A DNA stretch of 64,000 nucleotides from Eutreptiella sp. 'Long Island Sound 2002' (lineage: Eukaryota; Euglenozoa; Euglenophyceae; Eutreptiales; Eutreptiaceae): positions 37,992,851-38,056,850 of the forward strand of contig OZ038392.1 in assembly GCA_964036045.1 (NCBI GenBank), given 5' to 3'. A model generated the notes under the pieces. It ran no database searches and was not told the origin of the DNA. It saw only the letters and a program-made list of their open reading frames with translations. Below are positions 25,201 through 37,200 of this stretch, piece after piece. Both the position numbers and the translations under genes were made by a program. Within the stretch, counting starts at the first letter, position 1. Each line of letters starts with the position of its first letter.

Positions 25201-28200
25201 TTGCTGGTGTATCCATTGACTTGCGTCTGTGCTTGCGCTCACAGATTTATGGTCGGTGTCGGGGGGTCCTTCCAAATCACGGGCGCTCAGCTGTACCTCA
25301 CGGATATCTCCTCGAAAGCGAACCGCGCACGCACTATCGGGACCAACGTGATCGCTTTCAATGCAGGCACTCTGCTGGGCCCAGCAATTGGTGGGTGTGT
25401 GCTGCCGTGTGGGGCAAAGGTAAGACCAGGGGCTGTGGCTTCGCCAGAGACTCGTGCTTTTTAGAAGATTAATCAAAATATATTGCCTCAAAACAGCCCT
25501 TTTTAATACATGGCAGAAACATGGAAGACCAGGCATTGGCCAAGGCGTTGACTGGACATGTACCACCCACAACCCCCCCGCCCCCAAATCGGCGGCCGAA
25601 TTCGGCCGACTTCGCCGATTTGTTCTGCTGATTTGTTGGGTTTCTGGATTTCGCCCATTTGTTCTGCTGATTTGCGGGGTTTCTGTGAATTCGCCGATTC
25701 GTTTTGCCGACACAGAGTCAGTGGAAGCCTGTGTGCATTCATCTTCTTCCGGCAAGCTTTGCTTGTGCAGTGAAAACCATTTTTCTCCTCAGGACAAGTG
25801 ACAAAAGTGCAAAAAAACAATGGGTCCTGGAATTGAACCGATTTGTGGGGTTTCTGTGATTTGGCTGTTTTGTTCTGCCGACTTGTTGGGGCCTCTGGGA
25901 TTTTAGGTCACCTGATTTGGAGGGGTCACTCCAAGATGTGTTCATTTACTTTGGGACACTGGATAATACCTTTTCTTTCTACATTGGTTTGTTCAGATTG
26001 GCACCATGAAGTGTTTTTATTGCCCACAAAAAGACGCGTCTGTGGTCCTCTGGGATTCATTGTCCCGCGATGATCAAATTTTTCTGCGGGACCAGTACCC
26101 TGATGCTGGTCAGGGGGCAGTTTGTGACTTGTGTGTTCGCTCTGCATGCCCCAGTGCATTCTTCAGCTGCCATTCTTCAAGCACCTCCTCGTCAGCCCCC
26201 CAATCAGTGGATTCTGGGCTGCAGGTGCCTTCGGGTCCTCTAGTTGTGTCTGGTGCGGCCACGTCTTTGGCCACAGAGTCAGTGGAATCTGGGGGTGTGG
26301 AGCCTTCAGCGTTGTTGCAGAGTCTTCTACTGCTGCCACGGGGCCTGCCACAGGGTCCCATCAGATTGACTGCTGCAGGACAGCTCTGGTTGCAGATCAG
26401 AGCCACAGGGTCTGCTGCACACCCACCCAGCACACAGTCAGATGGGAATGGGAAGCCTGTGTGCAGTCATCTTTTCCGGCAAGCTTTGTCTGTGCAGTGA
26501 AAATTTTTTTCCTCCTCAGGACAAGTGACAAAAAGTGCAAAAAACAATGGGTCCTGGAATTGAACCGATTTGTGGGGTTTCTGTGATTTGGCTGTTTTGT
26601 TCTGCCGACTTGTTGGGGCTTCTGGCTTCTGCACCACCGCCGATTAATTTTTAGACCAGGGCATATACCACTGGACCACTGGCTGACACTGACATACATT
26701 GTCCTCAGGGACCATGTACAGACCGAGAGAAGAATTTTTTTTGAAAATTGAGAGATATTTTGGGTTTCCACATGACAACAACTACAGAGCAATCGAAAGA
26801 AAGGTGTGTTTGGAGCCTCGGACTAAGATCCAGGGCACTGGGAATCTGTTTTGCTGAAAAATTGGTCCGCCGATTTGTTCCGCCAATTTGTTGGGATTTC
26901 TTCGCCGATTTGGGGGGGGGATTGCACCCATTGGGAAACATTTCGTGGTTTGTAGCTGGGCATCGTTCTCAGGTATCCCTCCTCAAAGCCCCCCCCCCCC
27001 TCCCCAGAGGTAACTCCCCTCCCCAAACATTGCCAGCATGGGCTGTCCATGGCAGAACCTGCATGTGAGGTATTGCCTCCACATGTCATTCCCTGGGCTG
27101 GGAAGTACGTTGCACGCCTAGGGGTCCTCCACAACTACTCACATTGGGTCTGTGTTAGGGAGAACAAGGACTAGCACCCCAGGTCTGTGGTAAAACTCAG
27201 CAAAATTTTAAAGAAAACTCCTTTTTACTGAGTTCTGCAACTTCGCAACAAAAATATTTTGTTACTAAAGTTTCCCATGTCTTGGGGTTTTCTGCGAAAT
27301 TTTAACACTTAGTAAAACAAGAAATTCATTTCTTCTCATAAGTCAACAAATTAGAGGAAAAAGACGGTTTTATTTCGCTAAGTAAAATTCTTAGTAGAAA
27401 TCCTTTCCTTTTTTTGCACCCAGTAAAAAAATTCGACAAAATTTTTTTTCTACTATGTAGAAAATTTAGTAGAAAATTTTTTGCTAAGTTATGTAAAATG
27501 AAAAACACATTGTTTCCTCCCCACATTGGGGACCCCTCAGATGGTGGGGGCCATATAGCCACTTTGCCCACATGTGGCCCCCAAGACGCCAGGGGTTATA
27601 TAGCCACTTCTGAGTTTATCCCTGCTTAGGAGAACCCCAAGACAACAACGGCTATGTAGCCATTTTGCCCATACTCGGGCCCTCAAGATGGCAGGGGTTA
27701 TGTAGCCATTTTGATTTCATCCCTACTTTGGGGATCCCCAAGATGGTAGGACTTAAGTAGCCACTTCTGATTTTATACCCGCTTAGGGGACCCGCAAGAC
27801 AACACAAGTTATGTAGCCACTTCACCCACTGCAGGCCCCTGAGACGGTAGGGGTTATGCAGCCACTTCTGATCTTGCGCAGGGCGCTAGGGACCCCTCAG
27901 ACGGCAAGGACTACATCGCTAGTTTGCCCACATGCGGGCCCCCGAGACAGCAAGGTTAAGTAGCCACTTTTGATTTCCTCCCTGTGGTGCTCTTCTTGTG
28001 ATGGGTGGCACAAACGATAGCAATGAAGGGGAACATGAAGCAACGGAAAGCACATGGGAAGTCTTCATGGAGTGGTGCGGGGTGCTAAGTCCGAAGGTTG
28101 TGCACATTGGGAACAACATGTGATGGTACGGTGCTGGGTCATCGGAAGTGCAAGGTTGGGTATTCATTGTATCTCGGAAGATCAAGGGTGAACACTGAAG

Positions 28201-31200
28201 GGGTCCTGGTTTCCCACCAGTAATATACCACAATCTCAGTGCAGGCCGTGACATAGCTATTTGAGGTGAGGTGTATTTGAGGCGTGCCTACAACTCATAT
28301 CGTTGAGGCGATGTGCCCGGAACTGTGACACACAGTGGCTGCTCCCCATCACAAGTGAGCAGTGCCTCAACCTCTTGCATAACCCCAACTGTCTTGGGGT
28401 CCAGATTGCTCAGTGTGGGGACAAAATTAGAAGTGGCTACTTAACCCGTGCTGTCGGGGGGACCCACATGTGGGTAAAGAGGCTACAGCCGTACCGTCCC
28501 AGGAGACTGAAGACCGAAGACTGATTTTTTGTTATGCTTCATGTTGTTTATGTTCCCCTTCTCTTGTGCACCCATCACAGCCCACGTATGGGCAAGATGG
28601 CTGCATAACCTCGGTGCATGGACAAAATCAGATATGGCTACATCACCCCTACTGTCTCGGGGGTCCCAGTGTTAAAACACACTTTCACCAATTGTACATG
28701 AATTAAGGATCAATGTTGGCGCCTTGCAATCATTGTTCAATACTGGTTCTGTGGTCTTGTGTCTTGCCTGCAAATTGTATGCATCAACCTGAAGCAAACA
28801 GTTTGGCATATGCGTTGTCAAATGTTTTCAGTCATAAGGCAATGAAATTGAGGAGTCAAGGAGGTTGTTAAAAGGGGGGAATGGCAGAAACAAGATCACA
28901 AAATTCGGAAGAAAGTGAATCATGTGTTACAAATGAAGTGAAGAATCCACATTTAGAGGTGGTGATATTGGTGAAGTAGAGAAGGTCCCATGACCATGAA
29001 GCAGAGAACGTCCTTGTGAACGTTCGTTTCTGTTGGTGTTGTGAACCTGTTTTTCCTTAAGGGCAGCCCTGGAAGGGGGCCGAGGCGTCTGGAAGGGGGC
29101 CGAGGCATGGCAATGGGCATCAGCTGGGGGGACCTATTTGCTTGAGACCACAAGTTCCATTGCCTCTTTTTGCCCCCTGCAGCATTGCCTGGCCTCCCCA
29201 TCCTCACCCCACTGCTTCCCCTCATCCCGTCCACTGGCCCCTATCCTCAGGTATCTTGCACAGCAATTTGGTCTACATGCGCCTTTCTATTTCGTGGCGG
29301 CTGCAATTGCATGTGCTTCTCTGAATAATTCACGGCTCACCGAGACAAGGTCTGATGCTATGCCTTTGGGACGAAGACCTGGCGATTGACGCATCAACTC
29401 CCCAAGCAACCCCCGCATGCCCTGAGACCTACAAGCGCATGCCCCGCACAACACCCATTCTAGCACCAGAGGCCTGAGCACCAACGCAACCAGGCTCTGT
29501 ACACCAGTACCAGCGGACTGCGTGCACCTTCAGCACTGGGCCGCAAGTTGTCCTCTAGAAGTGCGTGACGATGACAGACCACTGTTGTAGGTGCACAGAG
29601 ATGGCCGCAAAAAAACCCACTGATGAAGGTACGCAGAGCCCAGTGGCATGGGTGCACAGAGGCCGCCAGTGTACGTGCACAGAGCCTACTGGTGAAGCTG
29701 CACAGAGCGGGCTGCTGTAGTGCACAGAGCCTGCTGGTGTGGTGTCTACAGCCTGGTGGCAGAGTGGGGTGCCGAACCTCACTAAGGTATTGCCTGGCCT
29801 GGTGGCGCTTGTGGACACACCATGGTGGCACTGATGCACAGAGCCCAGTAGTGCTAGTAGTCCTCTCAGCGTACACAGCCCGGCAGGCTCTGGAGCACAC
29901 AGCCTGCAGGCACTGGCGCTAGCTTCGTGGAATTGGTGAACGGAGTTGACCCTCCGATCAGATACAAGGCGTTGTCATTGCGATGCTGTCGCAGCACGTG
30001 CCATGACTCCTTGTCTTGACTTGCTAAGCAATCCTGCTTCTGCAGGGCCCCTCCCTGGATCCGTGCCACAGTGTGTAGTAGTTGGCAATACACCGCAGTG
30101 CATCTACACTAGCAGGCTCTGTACATCGGGCTTTGTGCACCTTCAGCAGTGGAGTCTTTGGGTCGGCACCACCGTGCTTTGGGCACCTATACCATCGTGC
30201 TCTGGGCGCCGACAGTAGCTGGCACTAGCAGCCTCTGTGCACTTGTGCTACTAGGCATCTGTGCACCTACACCAGCGGTCTTTGTGCACCTACATCGGGG
30301 GGTCTTTGCATCCACACTACGTGTCTCTTTGCACCTACACTAGTGGGCAGTGTGCTCTTACACCACCGCACTCTGTGCACCTACACCGATGCACCTTCAT
30401 CAGTGGGCTCTGTGCACCTTTCTCACCGTGCTCTGTGCACCCATAATAGTGGGCTAACTTACATGAGCAGCAGGCAGCCAATGGGCTCCATGCACCGATA
30501 GTATGCACGAAGTCGCCCCCCCTACCTCCCCCCCCTACCTACCCCCCCCCTACCCCCCCCCTAGCCCCCCCCCACCCCCCCCCTACCCCCCCCCTACCTC
30601 CCCCCCCTACCCCCCCCCCTACCTCCCCCCCCTACCTCCCCCCCCCTACCTCCCCCCCTACCTTCGGCTCGCTTCGCTCGACAGACGGCTCGCTTCGCTC
30701 GACGCGGGGGCCAGCCCCCGCACCCCCCTTAAATAACATGACTCCTGCGGTGGCCACAGACCGCCTTTTGTGTGCACCGCCTTGTGTGTGCACCGCCTTT
30801 TGTGTGTACCGCCTTGCCTGTGGCCCCTTAAATAACAAGACTCCTGCGGTGGCCACAGGCCGCCTTTTGTGTGTTCCGCCTTGTGTGTGCACCGCCTTTT
30901 GTGTGTACCGCCTTGCCTGTGGCCCCTTAAATAACAAGACTCCTGCGGTGGCTACAGACCGCCTTTTGTGTGTTCCGCCTTGTGTGTGCACCGCCTTTTG
31001 TATGCACTGCCTTGCCTGTGGCCCCTTAAATAACAAGACTCCTGCGGTGGCTACAGACCGCCTTTTGTGTGTTCCGCCTTGTGTGTGCACCGCCTTCTGT
31101 GTGTACCGCCTTGCCTGTGGCCCCTTAAATAACCAGACTCTTGCGGTGGCTACAGACCGCCTTTTGTGTGTTCCGCCTTTTGTGTGTTCCGCCTTTTGTG

Positions 31201-34200
31201 TGTTCCGCCTTTTGTGTGTTCCGCCTTTTGTGTGTTCCGCCTTGTGTGTGCACCGCCTTCTGTGTGTACCGCCTTGCCTGTGGCCCCTTAAATAACAAGA
31301 CTCCTGCGGTGGCTACAGACCGCCTTTTGTGTGTTCCGCCTTGTGTGTGCACCGCCTTCTGTGTGCACCGCCTTGCCTGTGGCCCCTTAAATAACAAGAC
31401 TCCTGCGGTGGCTACAGACCGCCTTTTGTGTGTTCCGCCTTTTGTGTGCACCGCCTTTTGTGTGTACCGCCTTGCCTGTGGCCCCTTAAATAACAAGACT
31501 CCTGCGGTGGCCACAGGCCGCCTTTTGTGTGTTCCGCCTTTTGTGTGCACCGCCTTCCCCCCCATACCCCCCCCCTACCTTCTCGACCCCCCCCCTACCC
31601 CCCCCCTACCCCCCCCTACCTCCCCCCCCTACCCCCCCCCTACCTCCAAGGTAGGGGGGGGCGACTTCGTGCGATATATGATGCACCTCAACACCGTGCT
31701 CTGTGCCTGTACATGACCGGGCGGTGTGCAGCTCCATTAGTGGGCTCCTTGCATCTGTAGCACTGACTCTTTGAGTCTACACCAGAAGACTCTGAGCGCC
31801 TAGGCTAGCCGGATGGGGGCGGGGACTACCCGTTGGCAACCCGGTCATGTTGTACCTCGTACTTGGACCACGGAAGAAATGGTATAAGTGGTGCGACGTG
31901 AGTGTTTGTTCCTGAAGGTTTCCTACAGTAAGCGAGAACGGTGACCAAATTGGTAATGTGTCACCACTGCAGAAGTGTCCAAGAAATGACAACAGTCATC
32001 AAGATGCTTCTTGGAAATACGGGCAACCATCCAGAAGTGTTCAGGAAACAACCACCACCACCAGTTGCCTCCACGAAATACTAGCAACTGTCCAGCAGCG
32101 TCCAAGAAAGATTCAGATGCCTCCAGAAAATTCCAGCAGCCATACAAATGCCCCTAGGCAATACCTACACCCACCCAGATGCCTCTAGGAAATCACCTCT
32201 ATGTACAAACATGGGCCGAAAACGTCGTACCACAACATGCAAGGGACATGATGAGGGAAATTTCCAACAAGATCCGCTTTTCTCATGGCTCCCCATGAGC
32301 ACCAATTTGTGCTTTCAGCCCCCCCCCCCCCTGCCCCCTCTTTCCTCACCACAAAACGGCTGGGTCTGCCCACTTTAATGTGTTGGTAACATTGGCGTAC
32401 GTCATACTTGAGATAAAGTGCAAAATTTGATGGGGTGTTGGATTTTGGTTCTCAGCCCCCCCCCCCCCTCCACTCCCCCGCTAGCAAACTCTGTGCATAC
32501 CCTGCTAGTGTAGGTGCACAGACCTGAGTAGTGTAGGTCCACAAAGGCCACTGGTGTAGGTGCACAGAGCCCGCTAATGTGGGGGTGTCGTTTGATCCGT
32601 GTGCGCACCGTGCGCACACCGTGCGTACTTTTGGGTATTGTTTATTACCTAGATCTAGAACGCCTGATTTTTTTCCACAAAATTGGGTTCTTCATGGTTG
32701 TTGTGGATGCAGGACAGCTATTCAGCTGTTGGTTGACCATTGGTTGCCCCCTTTTTGAAAATTTCTTTTTCCAAATTTTCCTTTCTTTCTATTAAACGGT
32801 GCACTCTGTTGGCCGAGTGCTACGGTAAGAGGGGAGGGGTTCTTCGCCCAGAAGGAGGGGGTGCGAGACAACACCGTGGCACTCACAGGTTCTGAGAGAG
32901 CTTGGTGGAGACTGCACTGAAAATAAACCTCTCTCTGTGCGTCTTGTCCCCTCCCGCTTGGGCACAACCCTTCACTCTGTGGGAGAAGGCTTTTATGCAT
33001 CAGGCTGGGGCATATTTCCCTGTTTCTGTACAACCAGATAAACTTATAATGCATGCAATCCGACCTTTGGAACGCCAAGTCTTTGTGGAGAATTTGAGAA
33101 CAGCACACCTCAATTTTTGGAAGCAATGCCACCTTGTACATCCTGATCTTCCTGAGGTTTTTGTTGTCATTAAAAAGATTCTGCGCTGCAACTGGATTCA
33201 CCACAAATTCAAGGATCCAGAAAAAAGAGCGGGGGGCTTCAAAACTGTGCAACACAGCTCCAGAGATGGAGCGTTTGCGCTTCAACAAAGAGCACAAGAA
33301 GGACCAGGAGGCTGCAAAAAGACGGCACACACTTACAGGTCTTTTTTCAACTGCATCAGGCTAAAAACTAGAAGGACCTGATATGCTAGCGGGAGCTGCA
33401 AGTTGCAGAAATTAGGGCCCTGGGACCAGTGACAAGCATCAGAACAAAAAATAAAAATTCCTGGTATGCCAGCAAGGGCCGCAGGGTGCAGAAATTGGGA
33501 CCCTGGGTGTGGTTTTGTGGGGGCTGTTCAACGGGGTAGAAGCTGTGTGACTATTCCAAAAACTTTGAAACATGCACGCACCGTGCGACAACTCCCCCTG
33601 TAGATGCATAGAGCCCTCTGTTATAGATAGGCACAACTGGTGGCGTAGGTGCACAAAGCCTGGTGCTGTATGTGAATAGAGGCTGGTGATATAGGAGCAC
33701 AGATCCCTTTCACCAAGGTAATGTGCTGAGGGCCAGCACAAGGGTGGTGTCCAGCCCTGTGGGACTGGTGCATGAACGAGAGTGCACACATCCCATGGTG
33801 CTGACACACACAGCCCGGTGGCACTCGTGCATATGCTGGTGCACAGATCCCAGTTGTGCTAGGCTGGCGGCACTGGTGCACAAAGCTTGGTGCAAAGCGC
33901 CTGCTGCTGCCCATGCACACAGATTGCTGGTGTAGGTGCCCACAGCCCGCTGATGCAAGTATAGAGAGCCTGCACAGACCCTGTACAGAGCACGCTGGTG
34001 TAGGCACACAGAGCCCATTGGTGAAGGAACGCACACCCTGCTGTATGCTCCCCAGGACCCACTACAAAGCAACATGATACAACACAACGCCCTCCTGCTG
34101 CCTCAGAGCACATCACCTTGCTGCTGCCCTACAGTGTGGTAGGATTCTGCCCTTGGAGCAGACAGCGTCTGTCCCTGAGATATCACCTGTATTACTGCAG

Positions 34201-37200
34201 TATAGCAGGGCACTCGCTACAATCCGAAAACGTAGCACCTATCAGGTGTCCCTTTGCATGGCACCCTGTTGCTGAACCAAGCACATAGCAATAGCCTAAC
34301 ACAGTACTCACCAAATGAAAGAAGAAGTGGGATTTTCCCATTTCCCCCCATGTTGGGTGTTTTGGGGCCACGGCATGCCCACAGCATTTTGTGCTGCTGC
34401 TTGTGAAAGGGCGGGCAAAGATGCCTTTGTGCTCTTGGAGGTCTGGAAGCAACCTCCACTCCGACCTAGTGTGAGGGCATGGGGCCGGTGATGGGCAACG
34501 TGCGGGTTGTGAAGGATGTGAGGGGTTGGGTGAAGGGGAGAGGCATAAACGGCGATGTGGACCACTGCACTCCAGGTTAGGGTTAGGGTACCCATGCACC
34601 CCAGGAGTCCATCGTTAAGGGAGGCAGTGAAACACTGGGGAGACCCACCCTGCTCGCATATCCAACATTCGGACCGGGAACCCTTGGTTTAACTGTGCTA
34701 TTGGGTTGTCTGCCATTCAGACTATGCGTGGACCCTTGCACAGTGTGGGGCAGCCCTGCAACAGGAAAATGGGGTCATTGTCGGCTGATGGGCATTCTGA
34801 GGAATCGAGCGCTGAGACCCCTTGAGGCCCTGTTCCCGCACTAATTCTGCCCAGCCTGTCCTAGTCACCAACGGTCCACATTGCCAAAAGGCCCAAACCA
34901 CTGTCTTACCCTGGGAGTGATTTACAAAGTTGGTTGAAAGTCAAAATATTTACATAGTCTCTTTGCTGTTCTGGGCCCTGTAATCACCGAGACGCCCCAT
35001 TGTTCACAGGTCAGACACACAGGCACGTCACGGCAATCTCCTTTTGTGCCTGCCATGCGTCTGGTGCAGCTGCGCAGTGGTCCGTGTCCCTGCATTGGAC
35101 CGACCGTCCCTTTACGGTTGCATTCTTTAGGGATCCCGCGTGTGTCCGCGAGCGGGCCACATTATACGATGAGATCTCCCACATCGCCGGCCAATGGCGG
35201 CCGCTGCTGGCCTCTCCGGATATGCGAACGGTGATGGTGGTGCACGGAGGGTATTGGATGGTCACCTCCGGGGCCCTGTTCACGATGATGCCGTTGTTGG
35301 CCGTGTCACACTTCGGCCTGGGCCCCTCAGCCATTGGCTTGTGCTTTGCCACACAGTCTGCGGTATGCCTCTGATGCGGGAGGTTGGGGGAAGGTACAAA
35401 GAGCCCGATAAGGCTGCCTGCCCCCCTCCCTTCTGCCATTCCAAAACTCCCCCTCCCCCGCTTCTCACAAGTTGCTCCGGGCTGTGCACAGGGTTGTGCT
35501 TAGTGTTCTTCGGCCTTCAGAACCGGGGGGGGGGTATCAGGGCAAAAAAAAGTTTGCGGGCCTACAATGGGCCTCTGATTTTTGGATCTCTATTCAAAAT
35601 TTCATTTTTCCCCAGAGGAAAATTTTATTTTGTTTTGGGTGTGTTGGTGGTTTGGCCTGGGTGGATAAGCACATCCCTGGCTGTGCATGAGGGCAGCAGT
35701 TTGGTGCTGTGAACTGGTGCAGGAGTGTGGGTCATGTGCGCGGGTAGTACGAGTTGTGCATTGGCGCAGCACCTGTGTGCTTTGCATATGGTGACTAGTC
35801 ATCACTCGCACCATGGGTTAGAGCTGCGCACGGCGTCAGCTGCTCGGAACTGTGCCCCTGTGCACTGGGTGGCAGGAGCAGAGAGCTGTGTGGTGCGCAT
35901 TGGGGTGGCAGTGGCAAATCATGGAGAGCTTGTCACAGGGGGCGACAAAAAGATTGTGCACGGGGGGCGGGGCAGTAGCCTGCTGTGAAGGCAAAATAGC
36001 ATGGAGCTGTGTAGTTCCAGTGAAAATTACCAAAGGCCAAAATTCCACCCGGTCCTGAAAAAGCACTGAGCGCCAGAATCAAAATTTTCACGGCGTTACT
36101 GTGAAGCTAGTTGCTCAACAGTCTGCAACGGGGACGGCTGGTAGAGCCCCCATGCATACAACACGGATGTCGAGAAGCCACATCACAATTTAGACTGCCA
36201 CATTCAGATGTTTCTGGCCTGGCTTCAACTTGGGTCTTGCTATGCAAAGGCCCTTTTTCTGCAGCTGTTGTGGGGCATTCATGCAATCTGCAACTGTTGC
36301 AGAATCAGAAATGCACACCCTCGTGTGGGACGCCTCAAAAACAACTGCGTGCGGGTCGCTGCCCCTGCCCCTGCCTACTGCTCCACTGCCTCTGGTGCAG
36401 GGGGTGGAATGTGTGTAACAGTCACAAGAAGCGGGGGCAGGGGGTGTGAGGCTGAATAAGTGGATGTTGGGTATCATTGAGTGTTGAACCATCGTCGAAC
36501 CCCCCCGCCTGCCCTGCTGCCATGCGGCATTTGAGTGATGAATTACATAAGTTGTGTGTTTGAAGAGGGGTAGGACTTGGGCCAGTACAACTGACCCTCA
36601 GGGCCATTTGTACATGTAGTGATGTCACACTGATTTTAGCCCTTCACACCCCTTCATGGCCCTCAATACCCTTTGGGCTTTGGGGGGCACTTAAGGACAT
36701 GCTCCCCTATTTTGAGGGCCAAACTCAAATAAAACATGTTTGGGAATTGGATGGTTTTCATTGGGTGACTCGGTCTGCCAAGGTGTCACAAGGGCTAAAA
36801 TAAGGTATGACATCACTACTCCCAGGATCCTAAAATAAACACTAAAAATGAGCAAAAATAGGGACAAATGCTCCCACAACAGGTCATTGCATCCGTAGTA
36901 TTGCATCGTGCACCATAATAGTGGAGAACAATATCGAAAACAGTTGTGCTTCATGTGTTTGCGGTGTCTACAGTGGTAGAAATGGCTATTTTTGTTTTTA
37001 CAAAACAGGTCTTTCTGTGGTGTTTATAGCACGCGATTGTACTATATTTCAGCACGAGTTTGTTCTGCACATCAAGGCTGTTTGGATGCATAGGAAGGCC
37101 AGCAGATTGGAGTCATTTGCTGCTATTTATGCCATTTTTGCACACCAGCTACTGCAGTCTGCCTTCGTTTCCAGCTTCATGTATTTCTAATTTGGCAGCT

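Larger units (their letters stand above)
22267..25244 (+). other. Intron of MFS gene (2978 nt)
   Basis: The intron runs GTGTGT...CACAG. It holds a long CTG/CAG-rich degenerate repeat zone and two hexanucleotide arrays, listed separately. A segment ending GTCCAG|GTAATA at 24701 has an exon-like donor and low-complexity coding potential (poly-Ser, then PKPKPKPKP); I regard it as repeat-driven. Confidence 0.75.
25395..29250 (+). other. Intron of MFS gene (3856 nt)
   Basis: The intron runs GTGTGT...TCCTCAG. It contains the 175-bp direct repeats, a Cys-pair ORF between them, repeated GCCGATTTGTTC units near 25600-25700 and 26865-26910, and the inverted minisatellite pair around 27.5/28.4 kb. Confidence 0.75.
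29350..35130 (+). other. Intron of MFS gene (5781 nt)
   Basis: This is the largest intron, GTCTGA...TTCTTTAG. It houses GTGCACAGAGCC minisatellites in both orientations, the TIR-bounded 99-bp satellite cassette, and a possible unrelated ORF at 32990-33365. From about 34060 to 35130 I see nothing bounded. Confidence 0.7.

Noticed and set aside
25419-25426. Consensus donor AAG|GTAAGA as the end of the MFS exon
   Set aside because: It puts the next exon out of frame and inserts residues absent from the family; the GTGTGT donor at 25395 restores GGYLAQQFG.
30742-31555. CRISPR-like array
   Set aside because: Units are contiguous with no unique spacers, and the genome is eukaryotic.
30632-31716. 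Several Cys- or Lys/Thr-rich repeat proteins on both strands
   Set aside because: They arise because the satellite period of 99 bp is a multiple of three; no start, splice or domain evidence.
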